Source of the DNA: Pseudoxanthomonas sp. CF125
GTDB taxonomy: Bacteria; Pseudomonadota; Gammaproteobacteria; Xanthomonadales; Xanthomonadaceae
Assembly (NCBI RefSeq): GCF_900104085.1
Contig: NZ_FNLD01000001.1
Span: forward strand, 537,048 to 601,047
DNA: 64,000 nt
Reading direction: 5' to 3'
Positions 17,995-26,245 of this stretch are shown in pieces. Within the stretch, counting starts at the first letter, position 1, and each line of letters opens with the position of its first letter. Both the position numbers and the translations under genes were made by a program. Under the pieces are notes generated by a model. That model did no database searches. It was not told where the DNA came from and saw only the letters and a list, made by a program, of their open reading frames with translations.

Positions 17995-18453
17995 TCAGAG
18001 GCTTTCGAAAAAGTACCCGAGCACGGTGTTATCGATGAACCCCTGCTCAAGCATGGCGTCTTTCGCAAGGGGCCCCATGGCCTCGGCGAAGGTGATCTGC
18101 TCGAATTTTCGCTCCAGCAGCCTGCTTACCAGGGGCGCGCACAGTGCCTGCAGCTTCGCGTGCCCGGTCGCCAGTTCCCAGAGGCGCCCGTTCATGACAT
18201 AGGGCAGGACGACGAAAACGCGCAGGTCGAACCGTATGAGAAAACGGGCGCGCAGCTCCCTGTTGAATTCGCACTCGATCAGGTGCGAGTACAGGTCGTT
18301 CCCCGGTGTACGGGCCACCGCGCGCATCTTGCCCGCGCCCAGAGCTTCGCACACGGCATCGACCTCGGGCGTGCTTGCGTCGGGCAGCGGGGCGAACTTT
18401 CTTTCGGTGGCGAGTGCTTCGAGTTTTCGGAGTGTCGAGTTCATTGAGGACAT
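17995..18453 (-). CDS. Hypothetical protein in the kynurenine cluster
   Basis: A 152-residue soluble protein of no recognised family. It looks mostly helical and amphipathic, with a hydrophobic core segment RFDLRVFVVLPYVMNGRLWELA near residues 75-95 and a conserved-looking EALATERKF start. There is no signal peptide. An ATG three codons in (18444) is an alternative start. It lies in the same direction as its neighbours, but 225 nt and 189 nt gaps separate it from the decarboxylase and dioxygenase genes, so co-transcription is uncertain. The left gap (17770-17994) holds a degenerate GGGCGGGCATTGCCCG palindrome. The right gap (18454-18642) holds a GGCGGGC-GGT-GCCCGCC hairpin near 18615 that may end the dioxygenase transcript. 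Confidence 0.65.
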   Translation of the reverse strand: MSSMNSTLRKLEALATERKFAPLPDASTPEVDAVCEALGAGKMRAVARTPGNDLYSHLIECEFNRELRARFLIRFDLRVFVVLPYVMNGRLWELATGHAKLQALCAPLVSRLLERKFEQITFAEAMGPLAKDAMLEQGFIDNTVLGYFFESL

Positions 18454-18642
18454 TGTGCCGCCACGGAATCCAGTGAAGCATGGTTTTTTGGGCCAAGTAC
18501 GCGATTGGCCTTTCTCCAGCTTCCATCGGTTGGTGCGCCAAGGATTTACGGGAGCGATTGGGGAATCGCAGTGAATCGGCCGGATTCGGGTTTTGGCGAT
18601 GATGCACGGTGGAGCGGCGGGCGGTGCCCGCCTTGCATCCGC

Positions 18643-19188
18643 TCAGGTGTCGGGCATCACGTAGCGGGCTGGCGCGGGGTTCAGGTGTCCGCAGTGCTTG
18701 CAGGTCCTGTGTTCGACTGAGGAATAGAAGCGGTCGAACACCGGCGGGAAGTCCTTCTCGATGTCGTGCAGATGGAAGTATTCCTCGTAGACCTTGTGGT
18801 TGCATTGCTCGCAGAACCACAGCAGACCGTCGTCCTCGTGGGCCAGGCGCTTGCGTTCGATCACCAGACCGATGGAATCGGGCATGCGCTGGGGCGAGTG
18901 CGGCACGCGCGGCGGCAGCAGGAAGATTTCGCCGGCCTTGATGGGAATGTCGCGAACCGCGCCCCCGCCGTCATCGGTATGTTCCTGGATGCGCAGCACC
19001 ATCTCGCCCTCCAACTGATAGAACCACTCAGGACCTTCGTCCCAGTGGTAGTCGGTGCGCGAGTTCGGCCCGCCTACGACCATCACGATGAAGTCACCGG
19101 CATAGATCACCTTGTTGCCGACCGGCGGCTTGAGCAGGTGGCGGTGTTCCTCGATCCAGGCTTGCAGGTTGAGGGGGTTGGGCAGCAT
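18643..19188 (-). CDS. 3-Hydroxyanthranilate 3,4-dioxygenase
   Basis: Iron(II) cupin dioxygenase that opens the ring of 3-hydroxyanthranilate (181 aa). Iron ligands are expected in [20 protein letters not shown] (His and Glu near residues 48-54) and [11 protein letters not shown] (His near 96). The C-terminal half carries two CxxC pairs, CEQC near 126 and CKHC near 163, which form the rubredoxin-like metal site of the bacterial enzymes. It starts 2 nt after the stop of the secreted-protein gene, so it is tightly co-transcribed with ridA-like and carbonic-anhydrase genes. Confidence 0.95.
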   Translation of the reverse strand: MLPNPLNLQAWIEEHRHLLKPPVGNKVIYAGDFIVMVVGGPNSRTDYHWDEGPEWFYQLEGEMVLRIQEHTDDGGGAVRDIPIKAGEIFLLPPRVPHSPQRMPDSIGLVIERKRLAHEDDGLLWFCEQCNHKVYEEYFHLHDIEKDFPPVFDRFYSSVEHRTCKHCGHLNPAPARYVMPDT

Positions 19189-19190
19189 GG

Positions 19191-19865
19191 CTACTTCTCC
19201 GTCTTGCCTGGGCTGGCGGGCGGCGCGGTCTTGCCGAAGTTAAGGCGGCCGTTCTTTTGCAGGTCTTCGATGGTAGGTGGTTTGGGGTGGGGCTTTTCCC
19301 CGACCATGGCCGCCATCTCGGCAAGCCGTGCATGCGATTCATCCAGCGAGGGCACGCCCATGGCAGCCCGTTCGGCGTCGGTGACCGCGCCCTCGGCAAC
19401 CGGGAAAAGGAAGGTGCCCTGATCATCGCCCTGGTATTGCGTTCCGTACCATTGCGGCTGCACGTGTTGCATCAACATGCGATCCCAGGAGGCGGCTATG
19501 AGCCAGCGGTACTGTTTGTTCTGCGGGTCCAGATAACTGGCTATTGTCGCGAGCGAATGCGCAAGGCCGATATCCTCGGACGAATGCTGAAATACCATGG
19601 CGGCGGAGAAATAGTCGCGGGCCGTACGCAGCGCTCCGTCCTTCACCATCTTCAGTGCGGCATCGCGCCTCTGTCCATCGCGTGCCAGAACAGCTTCTGG
19701 TTCTTTGCGAAAGGCATCGCCGAGTCTGTCTGCCTGATCCGCGTTGAATATCTTTTGCAGCGCCGCATTGTCGGAAGGGGGCTGCGGAACTGGCGAGGTA
19801 TCAGAGGCAAAACATGTCTGTGAGCTGGCGAAAGCCAGCAACAGACAAATTCCGAACCGAGGCAT
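19191..19865 (-). CDS. Secreted protein, DUF6624-like, inside the kynurenine operon
   Basis: A 224-residue protein with a clear signal peptide ([20 protein letters not shown], cleavage after CFA). The mature part has [13 protein letters not shown], a helical [21 protein letters not shown] segment, and the run [20 protein letters not shown]. The last resembles the DR...Q..YGTQ signature I associate with DUF6624. No catalytic function is known to me. It is packed between the RidA-type gene (5 nt before) and the dioxygenase gene (2 nt after). A periplasmic or exported protein in a cytosolic catabolic operon is unexpected. The family call is tentative; the gene itself is sure. Confidence 0.8.
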   Translation of the reverse strand: MPRFGICLLLAFASSQTCFASDTSPVPQPPSDNAALQKIFNADQADRLGDAFRKEPEAVLARDGQRRDAALKMVKDGALRTARDYFSAAMVFQHSSEDIGLAHSLATIASYLDPQNKQYRWLIAASWDRMLMQHVQPQWYGTQYQGDDQGTFLFPVAEGAVTDAERAAMGVPSLDESHARLAEMAAMVGEKPHPKPPTIEDLQKNGRLNFGKTAPPASPGKTEK

Positions 19866-19870
19866 AGTGG

Positions 19871-20296
19871 TCAGGCCCTTAGCGCAGCTACGCATTTCAA
19901 TTCGATCGCGATCGGCGTAGGCAGGGCTGTTATGCCCAATGTGGTTCTGCAAGGCGCCGTGGCCGCGTCGGGGAAATATTCGGCCCAGACCCGGTTGTAG
20001 GCCTTGAAATCGTGGGCCATGTCGGTGAGGTAGACGGTCACGTCGATCAGATCCTCCCAGCCGGTGCCGCTGGCTTCCAGCACCGCGCGCACGTTGGCGA
20101 AAACAGCGCGCGCCTGGGCCTCGATGTCGTATTTGCGCACGCGGCCATCGGCGAAATATTCGTTGCCGGCGATTTCATTGCTGGCCGCATCGCGAGGACC
20201 GATACCGGAAAGGAAAAGCAGGTTGCCCACGCGGCGCGCATGCGGATAGCTGCCCACCGGAGCCGGAGCCGAATCCGTGCGCACGACTTCACTCAT
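19871..20296 (-). CDS. RidA-family protein, probable 2-aminomuconate deaminase
   Basis: A 141-residue YjgF/YER057c/UK114 protein. The family's conserved features are present: LFLSGIGPRD near residue 29, DIEAQARAVFANVRAVLEASG near 56-76, VTVYLTDMAHDFKAYNRVW near 85-103, and the arginine in PCRTTLGITALP near 117. In bacterial kynurenine and 2-aminophenol pathways the 2-aminomuconate deaminase belongs to this family, so the context suggests that job rather than general enamine deamination. Its start overlaps the carbonic-anhydrase stop by 8 nt. Confidence 0.85.
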   Translation of the reverse strand: MSEVVRTDSAPAPVGSYPHARRVGNLLFLSGIGPRDAASNEIAGNEYFADGRVRKYDIEAQARAVFANVRAVLEASGTGWEDLIDVTVYLTDMAHDFKAYNRVWAEYFPDAATAPCRTTLGITALPTPIAIELKCVAALRA

Positions 20297-20954
20297 GCCG
20301 GTCGCCCTGTGGCTTCACCGCGGCAATGGCATTCTGGTAGGCGGAGGCGAGTTGCTCGGCGTTGTCCACGTCGATGCCGAGCTGGCGCACACGTCCGTCG
20401 AACAGGCTGTAGACCCAGCCGTGCACCGAGACCTTCTGCCCGCGCGCCCAGGCGTCCTGCAGCATGGTGGTCTGGCACACGTTGCTGACCTGTTCGATCA
20501 CGTTGAGCTCGCACAGACGGGCATGACGCAGCGAATCGGTTTCCACCTGCTCCAATAGCGCGGCATGTTTCTGTGCCACATCGCCCACGTGGCGCAGCCA
20601 GTTGTCGGCCAGGCCGACGCGGCGATTGGTCAGGCTGGCGTGCACGCCGCTGCAACCGTAATGGCCGACGATGAGGATGTGTTCGACCTTGAGCAGGTCC
20701 ACCGCGAACTGGATCGCGCTAAGGCAGTTCAGGTCGGTGTGCACCACCAGATTGGCGATGTTGCGGTGTACGAAGACCTCGCCGGGGTCCAGCCCCAGGA
20801 TCTGGTTGGCCGGCACGCGCGAGTCCGAGCAGCCGATCCACAGGTAACGCGGAGATTGTTGTTGTGACAGGCGTTTGAAGAAGCCGGGATCTTCCTGCTT
20901 GATCCGTTCGGCCCATTCCCGGTTGTTGCGCAGTAGTTCGTCGAGGTCGCTCAT
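20289..20954 (-). CDS. can: Beta-class carbonic anhydrase
   Basis: A 221-residue zinc enzyme that interconverts CO2 and bicarbonate, close to E. coli Can in motif order. Zinc ligands are Cys42, His98 and Cys101 (WIGCSDSR and GHYGCSG), with the Asp44-Arg46 dyad. LVVHTDLNCLSAIQFAVDLL is the usual linker. Its 3' end overlaps the 2-aminomuconate deaminase gene by 8 nt, so it is translationally coupled to the kynurenine pathway, where the upstream decarboxylase step releases CO2. No export signal is present. Confidence 0.95.
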   Translation of the reverse strand: MSDLDELLRNNREWAERIKQEDPGFFKRLSQQQSPRYLWIGCSDSRVPANQILGLDPGEVFVHRNIANLVVHTDLNCLSAIQFAVDLLKVEHILIVGHYGCSGVHASLTNRRVGLADNWLRHVGDVAQKHAALLEQVETDSLRHARLCELNVIEQVSNVCQTTMLQDAWARGQKVSVHGWVYSLFDGRVRQLGIDVDNAEQLASAYQNAIAAVKPQGDRHE

Positions 20955-20972
20955 ACGTCCATTATCTTAGAT

Positions 20973-21026
20973 TAAAGGCAGCAGACTAAAGGCAGCAGAC
21001 TAAGGCAGCAGACTAAGGCAGCAGAG
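20973..21026. repeat. Short tandem repeat (four 13-14 bp units)
   Basis: Four head-to-tail units, TAAAGGCAGCAGAC twice and TAAGGCAGCAGAC/G twice, lie between the carbonic-anhydrase gene and the dehydrogenase gene. The last unit contains the dehydrogenase stop codon and its final codons on the minus strand, so the array is a slipped copy of that gene's 3' end. Confidence 0.9.
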
Positions 21027-22443
21027 CCAGGCAGACATTCTTCGCTTCGGTGAAGAAGCGCATCGCTTCGGCCCCGCCTTCGCGGCCCAGACCGGAAGAG
21101 CCCACGCCGCCGAACGGCGTGCGCAAGTCGCGCATCAGCCAGGTGTTGACCCACACGATGCCTGCGCGCAGCTGCGCGGACAGCCGGTGCGCGCGATCCA
21201 GGTCGCGGGTCCATAGCGACGCGGACAGGCCGTAGTCGCTGGCGTTGGCCAGGGCCAGGGCTTCTTCGTCCGTATCGAATGGCTGCAGCGTGACCACCGG
21301 GCCGAAGATTTCCTCGCGGTTGCTGGCGCAATCCGGTCCCAACCCTTCGATCACGGTTGGTTCGACGAACCAGCCGGCGCGCCCGATGCTGCGGCCACCG
21401 CACAGGAACGTGCCGCCCTCGTCGCGGGCACGCTGCAGGCAGGCCATGACCTTGTCGAAGTGGGCTTGGGAAACGAGCGGGCCCAGGTTGGTTCCTTCGT
21501 TGGTCGGATCGCCGACCCGCAAGCCGCGTACCCGTTCGACGAACGCATCGCGGAATTCACCGTAGATCGAACGCTCGATCAGCAGGCGCGAGCCGCACAG
21601 GCAGATCTGCCCGGAATTCTGGAAAGCGGAGCGGACCAGCGTATCCAGCTGCCGGCGCCAATCGCTGTCGGCGAAGACCAGGGTAGGGTTCTTGCCGCCC
21701 AGTTCCAGCGACAGCTTCTTCAGCGAAGTCGTAGTCAGCGCCGCAATGCGTTTGCCGACGGCGGTGCTGCCGGTAAACGAAACCGCGCGCACCTGGGTGT
21801 GGGTCACCAATGGTTCGCCGACCTCCGGTCCCAAACCGTGAACGATGTTGAGCACGCCTTTGGGAAACCCGATCTCGGCCGCCAATTCGGCCAGCATCGT
21901 TGCCGTCAGCGGCGTCACTTCGGAAGGCTTGGCGACAACGGTATTGCCGGCCGCCAGGGCAGGGGCGATTTTCCAGGTGAACAGATATAGCGGCAGGTTC
22001 CACGGCGAAATCGTCGCCACCACTCCCAAGGGCGGGCGCAGCGTGTAATTCAGGCCTGCCTCGCCATGATGCGATTCGCTGGCGAACTGGGTCGCGGCAT
22101 GGGCGAAGAAACGCAGGTTGGAGACGGCGCGGGGGATTTCCGCGTCGCGCGCCAAAGCCAGCGGCTTGCCGCCGTCCAGCGATTCGGCGCGGGCGAACTG
22201 CTCCGTACGCGATTCGAGCGCAGATGCCAGCTTTTCAAGCCACGCCGCACGCTCGCTGTTGCGTAGCGCGGACCATGAAGGAAAGGCGCGTGCCGCGGCA
22301 GCCATCGCGGCCTCGACATCGCTGGCGTCGCCGCGCGCCACTTGGGCATGGGCTTGCGCGGTATTGGGGTCGAATACGTCCAGCCAACCCCCGCTTCGGG
22401 GCTGCTGGGCCTGGCCGTCGATCCAGTGGTGCAGTTTCTGCAT
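21013..22443 (-). CDS. Aldehyde dehydrogenase, probable 2-aminomuconic semialdehyde dehydrogenase
   Basis: A 476-residue NAD+-dependent aldehyde dehydrogenase. It has the conserved PWNLPLYLFTWKIAPALAAG near residue 145, FTGSTAVGKRIA near 223, the catalytic glutamate in LELGGKNP near 247, and the catalytic cysteine in NSGQICLCGSRLL near 282. The family includes 2-hydroxymuconic and 2-aminomuconic semialdehyde dehydrogenases. The surrounding kynurenine genes supply exactly the substrate left by the ACMSD step, so the aminomuconic role is the likely one. Its last codons and stop lie in a tandem 13-14 bp repeat. Confidence 0.9.
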   Translation of the reverse strand: MQKLHHWIDGQAQQPRSGGWLDVFDPNTAQAHAQVARGDASDVEAAMAAAARAFPSWSALRNSERAAWLEKLASALESRTEQFARAESLDGGKPLALARDAEIPRAVSNLRFFAHAATQFASESHHGEAGLNYTLRPPLGVVATISPWNLPLYLFTWKIAPALAAGNTVVAKPSEVTPLTATMLAELAAEIGFPKGVLNIVHGLGPEVGEPLVTHTQVRAVSFTGSTAVGKRIAALTTTSLKKLSLELGGKNPTLVFADSDWRRQLDTLVRSAFQNSGQICLCGSRLLIERSIYGEFRDAFVERVRGLRVGDPTNEGTNLGPLVSQAHFDKVMACLQRARDEGGTFLCGGRSIGRAGWFVEPTVIEGLGPDCASNREEIFGPVVTLQPFDTDEEALALANASDYGLSASLWTRDLDRAHRLSAQLRAGIVWVNTWLMRDLRTPFGGVGSSGLGREGGAEAMRFFTEAKNVCLALLP

Positions 22444-22488
22444 ATGCCAAGCTTAACCGCACGGGCGTAGGAGGATTAGCATGGAGGG

Positions 22489-22513
22489 CGTCGGGGGCGT
22501 AGCCCCGACCTAC
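22489..22513. repeat. Single REP unit, GTAGGTCGGGGCTACGCCCCCGAC family
   Basis: One GTAG-headed palindromic unit without a partner, of the same family as 9921-9992. It abuts the SDR stop codon (TAA directly followed by GTAGG on the minus strand). Confidence 0.8.
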
Positions 22514-23302
22514 TTAGATGGACTGCATTCGCCCGCCATCCACCGCCAGACTGACTCCATTGATGTAGGCGGCGGCAGGACTGGCAAGGAAGGCGATGGC
22601 TGCGGCGATCTCGCTGGCTTCGGCAAAACGGCCCACCGGCACGGTCGACAGCATGGTGGCGGCGATCGTATCGCGCGACTTGCCGCTGGAAGCCGAGCGG
22701 TCGTCCAGAATCTGCTCCAGCCTCTGCGTGCGGGTGTAGCCCGGCAGTACGTTGTTCACCGTGATCCCGTCGTGGGCGAGCTCACGCGACAGGGTCTTGG
22801 CCCAGCTCGCCACCGCGCCGCGGATGCTGTTGGACACGCCGAGGTTGACGATGGGCTCCTTCACGGAGGTGGAAATCACGTTGACGATGCGGCCCCATTG
22901 CGCGCTCTGCATGCCCGGCAGCACCGCCCGCACCAGCGCCTGGTTGGCAAGCAGATGCCTGTTGAAGGCATCCAGATAAGCGCCGGCCTCCGCATCGATG
23001 GCGCGCCCACCGGGCGGACCGCCAGTGTTGTTGACCAGGATATGCACCGGATTGCCGGCGACGAGCGCTTGTACGCGCGCGGTAAGCGCATTGTGTTCGG
23101 AGATGTCGATGGCTACCCAATCGTGTCGCTGGCCTTCGGCCTTGTGGGGCAGGGAGGACGCCACCGCTTCGAGCGTCTCGGCTCGGCGCGCGAGCAGGGT
23201 GACGTCCGCACCGAGCAGCGCGAGTTCCAGCGCGGCCGCACGGCCGATACCTGCCGACGCTCCGCAGACCAGTGCATGTTTTCCGTCGAGATTCAGGTCC
23301 AT
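22514..23302 (-). CDS. SDR-family protein with a non-canonical active site
   Basis: A 262-residue short-chain dehydrogenase/reductase fold. The dinucleotide motif GASAGIG is at residues 14-20, and NNTGG at 91-95 is a variant of NNAG. The active-site block, aligned on KTLSREL, reads VSNSIRGAVASWAK. The usual catalytic Tyr is Ser157 and the usual Lys is Arg161, while Ser144 is retained. The protein may therefore bind NAD(P) without classic oxidoreductase chemistry, or use different chemistry. It lies upstream of the dehydrogenase gene, 70 nt away, and 7 nt after the PaiB-like gene. A pathway role is only suggested by position. Confidence 0.85.
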   Translation of the reverse strand: MDLNLDGKHALVCGASAGIGRAAALELALLGADVTLLARRAETLEAVASSLPHKAEGQRHDWVAIDISEHNALTARVQALVAGNPVHILVNNTGGPPGGRAIDAEAGAYLDAFNRHLLANQALVRAVLPGMQSAQWGRIVNVISTSVKEPIVNLGVSNSIRGAVASWAKTLSRELAHDGITVNNVLPGYTRTQRLEQILDDRSASSGKSRDTIAATMLSTVPVGRFAEASEIAAAIAFLASPAAAYINGVSLAVDGGRMQSI

Positions 23303-23309
23303 GCGTTCC

Positions 23310-23942
23310 TCAGTCGGGTGCGCGGTGTGCCAGCCGCTCTCTCATCAGTGCCGCGATCTCATGCGATTGCGGGTCCTCCAGCATAGCCAATCCATCCGCC
23401 GCGCCCAGCACATTGGCCGCAGGATGATTCTGGCTGAGCTTGAATTTCAGTTCGATCCGTTCGGGCACGAAACGGAACCCCACGATGCCACGCAGCTGGC
23501 TGCGGAGCCGCGGATTGTCGTGTTCATAACGCCAATCGCTGCCGACGGCCGCCTCGTGGCGGACACTCAAGCGGTCGATGATGCTGGCAAGGAAACCTTC
23601 TTCTTCGGAAGCCTCCAACCGGCCAGTCAGATGCGCTACGGCATAGTTCCAGGTCGGCACCCGCGCCGCTTCTTCCTTGTCGGTGTACCAGCTCGGGGAG
23701 ATGTAGGCGTGCGGGCCCTGCACGATCATCAGAGCGCGGCCGGAGTGCAAGGCTTGCGGGTTGGCTTTGGCCCAGTGGCCTTCGAGAGTCACTTGCCCGC
23801 CGTCGCGCGAATACAGCACCGGCAGGTGGCTGGCGAACGGTACGCCTTCCGCGTTGCTGATCAAGGTGACGAACGGATCGCGCGCCAGCAGCCGGTCGAG
23901 TTCCAGCAGGTCGGTTTCAGCGAAGGCCCGGGGCGTGTACAT
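23310..23942 (-). CDS. PaiB-type FMN-binding protein
   Basis: A 210-residue member of the PaiB family (FMN-binding split barrel), named after a Bacillus negative regulator of protease and sporulation genes. The start MYTPRAFAETDLLELDRLL is typical. ALMIVQGPHAYISPSWY near residue 70 and VPTWNYAVAHLTGRLEA near 94-110 are the family's conserved core. The annotation as a transcriptional regulator is inherited; flavin or haem binding is better supported. It is first of a tight pair with the SDR gene. Confidence 0.9.
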   Translation of the reverse strand: MYTPRAFAETDLLELDRLLARDPFVTLISNAEGVPFASHLPVLYSRDGGQVTLEGHWAKANPQALHSGRALMIVQGPHAYISPSWYTDKEEAARVPTWNYAVAHLTGRLEASEEEGFLASIIDRLSVRHEAAVGSDWRYEHDNPRLRSQLRGIVGFRFVPERIELKFKLSQNHPAANVLGAADGLAMLEDPQSHEIAALMRERLAHRAPD

Positions 23943-23951
23943 CGAAGCCGA

Positions 23952-24260
23952 TCAGGCCCGCGCGCCCAGCGACTGCACCATCAGATGGCGCAATGCCGCG
24001 TCGTTCTCGGCGCGCGGAGGAGAGACTTCGTCCAGCGAGAAGCCCCTGGCCAGCGCATCGTCTTCGTCCAGGCCGTCGAAGGCCACGAATTCGGCGTCGA
24101 ACAGCGCGGCGCGGGCGGTGTCGTCGCTATCGTAGGTCAGGGTGTTGCCGTCGCTGTCGAAGACTTCCGCGGTACCTGCGTCGCGCACGCGCAACCGCGC
24201 CCACACGAGGGTGCGACCGAGGGACGCTACGTACCACTGATATTCCGTCGTCTCGTTCAT
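23952..24260 (-). CDS. Small hypothetical protein
   Basis: A 102-residue soluble acidic protein of no recognised family, starting MNETTEYQWYVASLGRTLVWARLRV. It has the look of a small beta-sheet protein followed by a helical, Asp/Glu-rich end. The ATG overlaps the stop of the upstream membrane-protein gene (ATGA), and the PaiB-like gene follows 9 nt after its stop, so all are probably one transcript. Confidence 0.7.
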   Translation of the reverse strand: MNETTEYQWYVASLGRTLVWARLRVRDAGTAEVFDSDGNTLTYDSDDTARAALFDAEFVAFDGLDEDDALARGFSLDEVSPPRAENDAALRHLMVQSLGARA

Positions 24261-24562
24261 GTCATCACCAGGGACAAAAGCCAAAGCGCTCCTGCGCAAG
24301 CCACTCCGCCGAAGATTACCAGCAGCGAAATCTTCGCCGGCGTCGCCAAACCAGTCAGCGAGCGGTCGTGAGTGTCGCGATAGCGCCCGCTCAACAGCCA
24401 ACCCAATGCGACCGGCTTGAGAAAGGCACCCGCACCGAATTCCGCAGCAATGGCTTCATGGCGGTCGCGCACGTGCACCAGAGTCAGCGGCCAGAAAATC
24501 ACGAACGCGCAGAAACCGGCGATGGCGGTGGCTAAGAACAACAGGGCGAAGAACAGGATCAC
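24257..24562 (-). CDS. Small membrane protein
   Basis: A 101-residue protein with two hydrophobic helices, LFFALLFLATAIAGFCAFVIFWPL at the N-terminus and ISLLVIFGGVACAGALWLLSLV at the C-terminus, joined by a polar loop with RDRHEAIAAEFGAGAF. The start appears to be GTG, with GAGG about 11 nt upstream, so the start is not firm. It overlaps the next gene by 4 nt. Function unknown. Confidence 0.65.
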   Translation of the reverse strand: MILFFALLFLATAIAGFCAFVIFWPLTLVHVRDRHEAIAAEFGAGAFLKPVALGWLLSGRYRDTHDRSLTGLATPAKISLLVIFGGVACAGALWLLSLVMT

Positions 24563-24592
24563 TGAGAATCAAACCTCGTAACTTTTAAACAT

Positions 24593-24708
24593 CGTCATCC
24601 CAGCGAAAGCTGGGATCCATCTTGATCTTCGCGGCAGCCTCCCGGAGGCGCGGCAAAGTGAAAGCAAAGTCAAAGTCAAAATGGATCCCAGCTTTCGCTG
24701 GGATGACG
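24593..24708. repeat. REP pair, CGTCATCCCAGCGAAAGCTGGGATCC family
   Basis: Two inverted copies, CGTCATCCCAGCGAAAGCTG and its complement ending GGATGACG, each with an internal hairpin, flank about 60 nt. They lie between the asnS stop and the small membrane-protein gene. Confidence 0.85.
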
Positions 24709-24736
24709 ACTGTATTTTTCGCTAGGAAAGAAAGCA

Positions 24737-26137
24737 TCAAAACTCCGCATTCCCCGGCGCGCGAGGGTAGGGGATCGAATCGCGGATGTTCGACAGCCCG
24801 CAGACATAGACCACCAGCCGCTCGAAGCCCAGGCCGAAGCCGGCGTGCGGTACCGTGCCGTAGCGGCGGAAATCGCGGTACCAGCCGTAGTGCGCAGCAT
24901 CCAGCCCGAACTGCGCCATGCGCGCATCCAGCACGTCCAGGCGTTCTTCGCGCTGGCTGCCGCCGATGATTTCGCCGATGCCAGGGGCCAGCACGTCCAT
25001 CGCGGCCACGGTCTTGCCGTCGTCGTTTAGGCGCATGTAGAACGCCTTGATATGCTCGGGGTAGTTGGTCACCACTACCGGCCGGCCCACGTGCTGCTCG
25101 GTCAGCCAGCGCTCGTGCTCGGTCTGCAGGTCCAGACCCCATTCCACCGGGAAATCGAACTTCTGCTTGGATTCCTGCAGCAGCTTGATCGCATAGGTGT
25201 ATTCGATGCGTTCGAACGGCGCGTTGATGAAATCCTCCAGCTTGCTGATCGCGTTCTTGTCCACGCGCTCGGCCAGGAAGGCCAGGTCGTCGCCGCGCTC
25301 GTCCAGCACCGCGCGGAACAGGTATTTGAGGAAAGCCTCGGCCACGCGCGCGTCCTCGGCCAGGTCGGCGAAGGCGATCTCCGGCTCGATCATCCAGAAC
25401 TCGGCCAAGTGGCGGGTGGTGTTGCTGTTCTCGGCGCGGAAGGTGGGGCCGAAGGTGTAGACCTTGCTCAGCGCCAGGCAGTACGCCTCGACGTTGAGCT
25501 GGCCGGACACGGTGAGGAAGGTTTCCTTGCCGAAGAAATCGCGGCTGAAATCCACCTCGCCCTTGTCGGTGCGCGGCAGGTTGGCCAGGTCCAGCGTGGA
25601 TACGCGGAACATCTGTCCGGCGCCCTCGGCGTCGGAGGTGGTGACGATGGGCGTGCTGATCCAGTAGTAGCCGTTCTGGTGGAAGAAGCGGTGCACCGCC
25701 TGGGCCAGGCAGTTGCGGATGCGCGTCACCGCGCCGAACAGGTTGGTGCGCGGGCGCAGGTGGGCGACTTCGCGCAGGAATTCCAGCGAGTGCGCCTTGG
25801 GCTGGATCGGGTAGGTTTCCGGATCCTCCACCCAGCCGACCACTTCCATCGTCGAAGCCTGGATTTCGTAACTCTGGCCCTGGCCTTGAGAAGCGACCAG
25901 CGTGCCGGTGGCGATCACCGCACAGCCGGCGGTGAGGTGTTTCACTTCGGATTCGTAGTTGCCCAGCGCGCTGGGCACGACGACCTGGATCGGCGCGAAG
26001 CAGGAGCCGTCGCTGACGTTGACGAAGGACAGGCCGGCCTTGGAATCGCGCCGTGTGCGCACCCAACCGCGTACCGTGACTTCGCCGCCGGCCGGGATCT
26101 TGCCCGCCAGCGCATGTTCGACGCTTACCACCGTCAT
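24737..26137 (-). CDS. asnS: Asparaginyl-tRNA synthetase
   Basis: Class IIb synthetase (466 aa) charging tRNA-Asn. The N-terminal OB-fold anticodon domain begins [19 protein letters not shown]. Motif 2 is in [21 protein letters not shown] near residue 218-238, and motif 3 is [16 protein letters not shown] near 430. The ATG at 26137 fits the family N-terminus; AAGG lies 10 nt upstream. The gene is divergent from the IscA-like gene, with 108 bp between them, and an AGTTTA at 26179-26184 gives a minus-strand TAAACT that may be its -10 box. Confidence 0.96.
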   Translation of the reverse strand: MTVVSVEHALAGKIPAGGEVTVRGWVRTRRDSKAGLSFVNVSDGSCFAPIQVVVPSALGNYESEVKHLTAGCAVIATGTLVASQGQGQSYEIQASTMEVVGWVEDPETYPIQPKAHSLEFLREVAHLRPRTNLFGAVTRIRNCLAQAVHRFFHQNGYYWISTPIVTTSDAEGAGQMFRVSTLDLANLPRTDKGEVDFSRDFFGKETFLTVSGQLNVEAYCLALSKVYTFGPTFRAENSNTTRHLAEFWMIEPEIAFADLAEDARVAEAFLKYLFRAVLDERGDDLAFLAERVDKNAISKLEDFINAPFERIEYTYAIKLLQESKQKFDFPVEWGLDLQTEHERWLTEQHVGRPVVVTNYPEHIKAFYMRLNDDGKTVAAMDVLAPGIGEIIGGSQREERLDVLDARMAQFGLDAAHYGWYRDFRRYGTVPHAGFGLGFERLVVYVCGLSNIRDSIPYPRAPGNAEF

Positions 26138-26219
26138 GACTTGAATCCTTCGGGAACGCAACCATTAATGGAACGCGGAGTTTACCGGAGCAGCGCCGGG
26201 AAAGCCCCGTCCGCAGGTC

Positions 26220-26225
26220 TATAAT
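26220..26225 (+). promoter_or_regulatory. Consensus -10 box before the IscA-like gene
   Basis: A perfect TATAAT is followed by AGGAG 5 nt before the ATG at 26246. No good -35 box is visible, so an activator may be needed. Confidence 0.55.
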
Positions 26226-26245
26226 CGCCGTAAGCAGGAGATCCG

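Noticed and set aside
17753-18202. Plus-strand frames opposite the 152-residue gene
   Set aside because: The minus-strand frame has the more protein-like composition and the direction of its neighbours.
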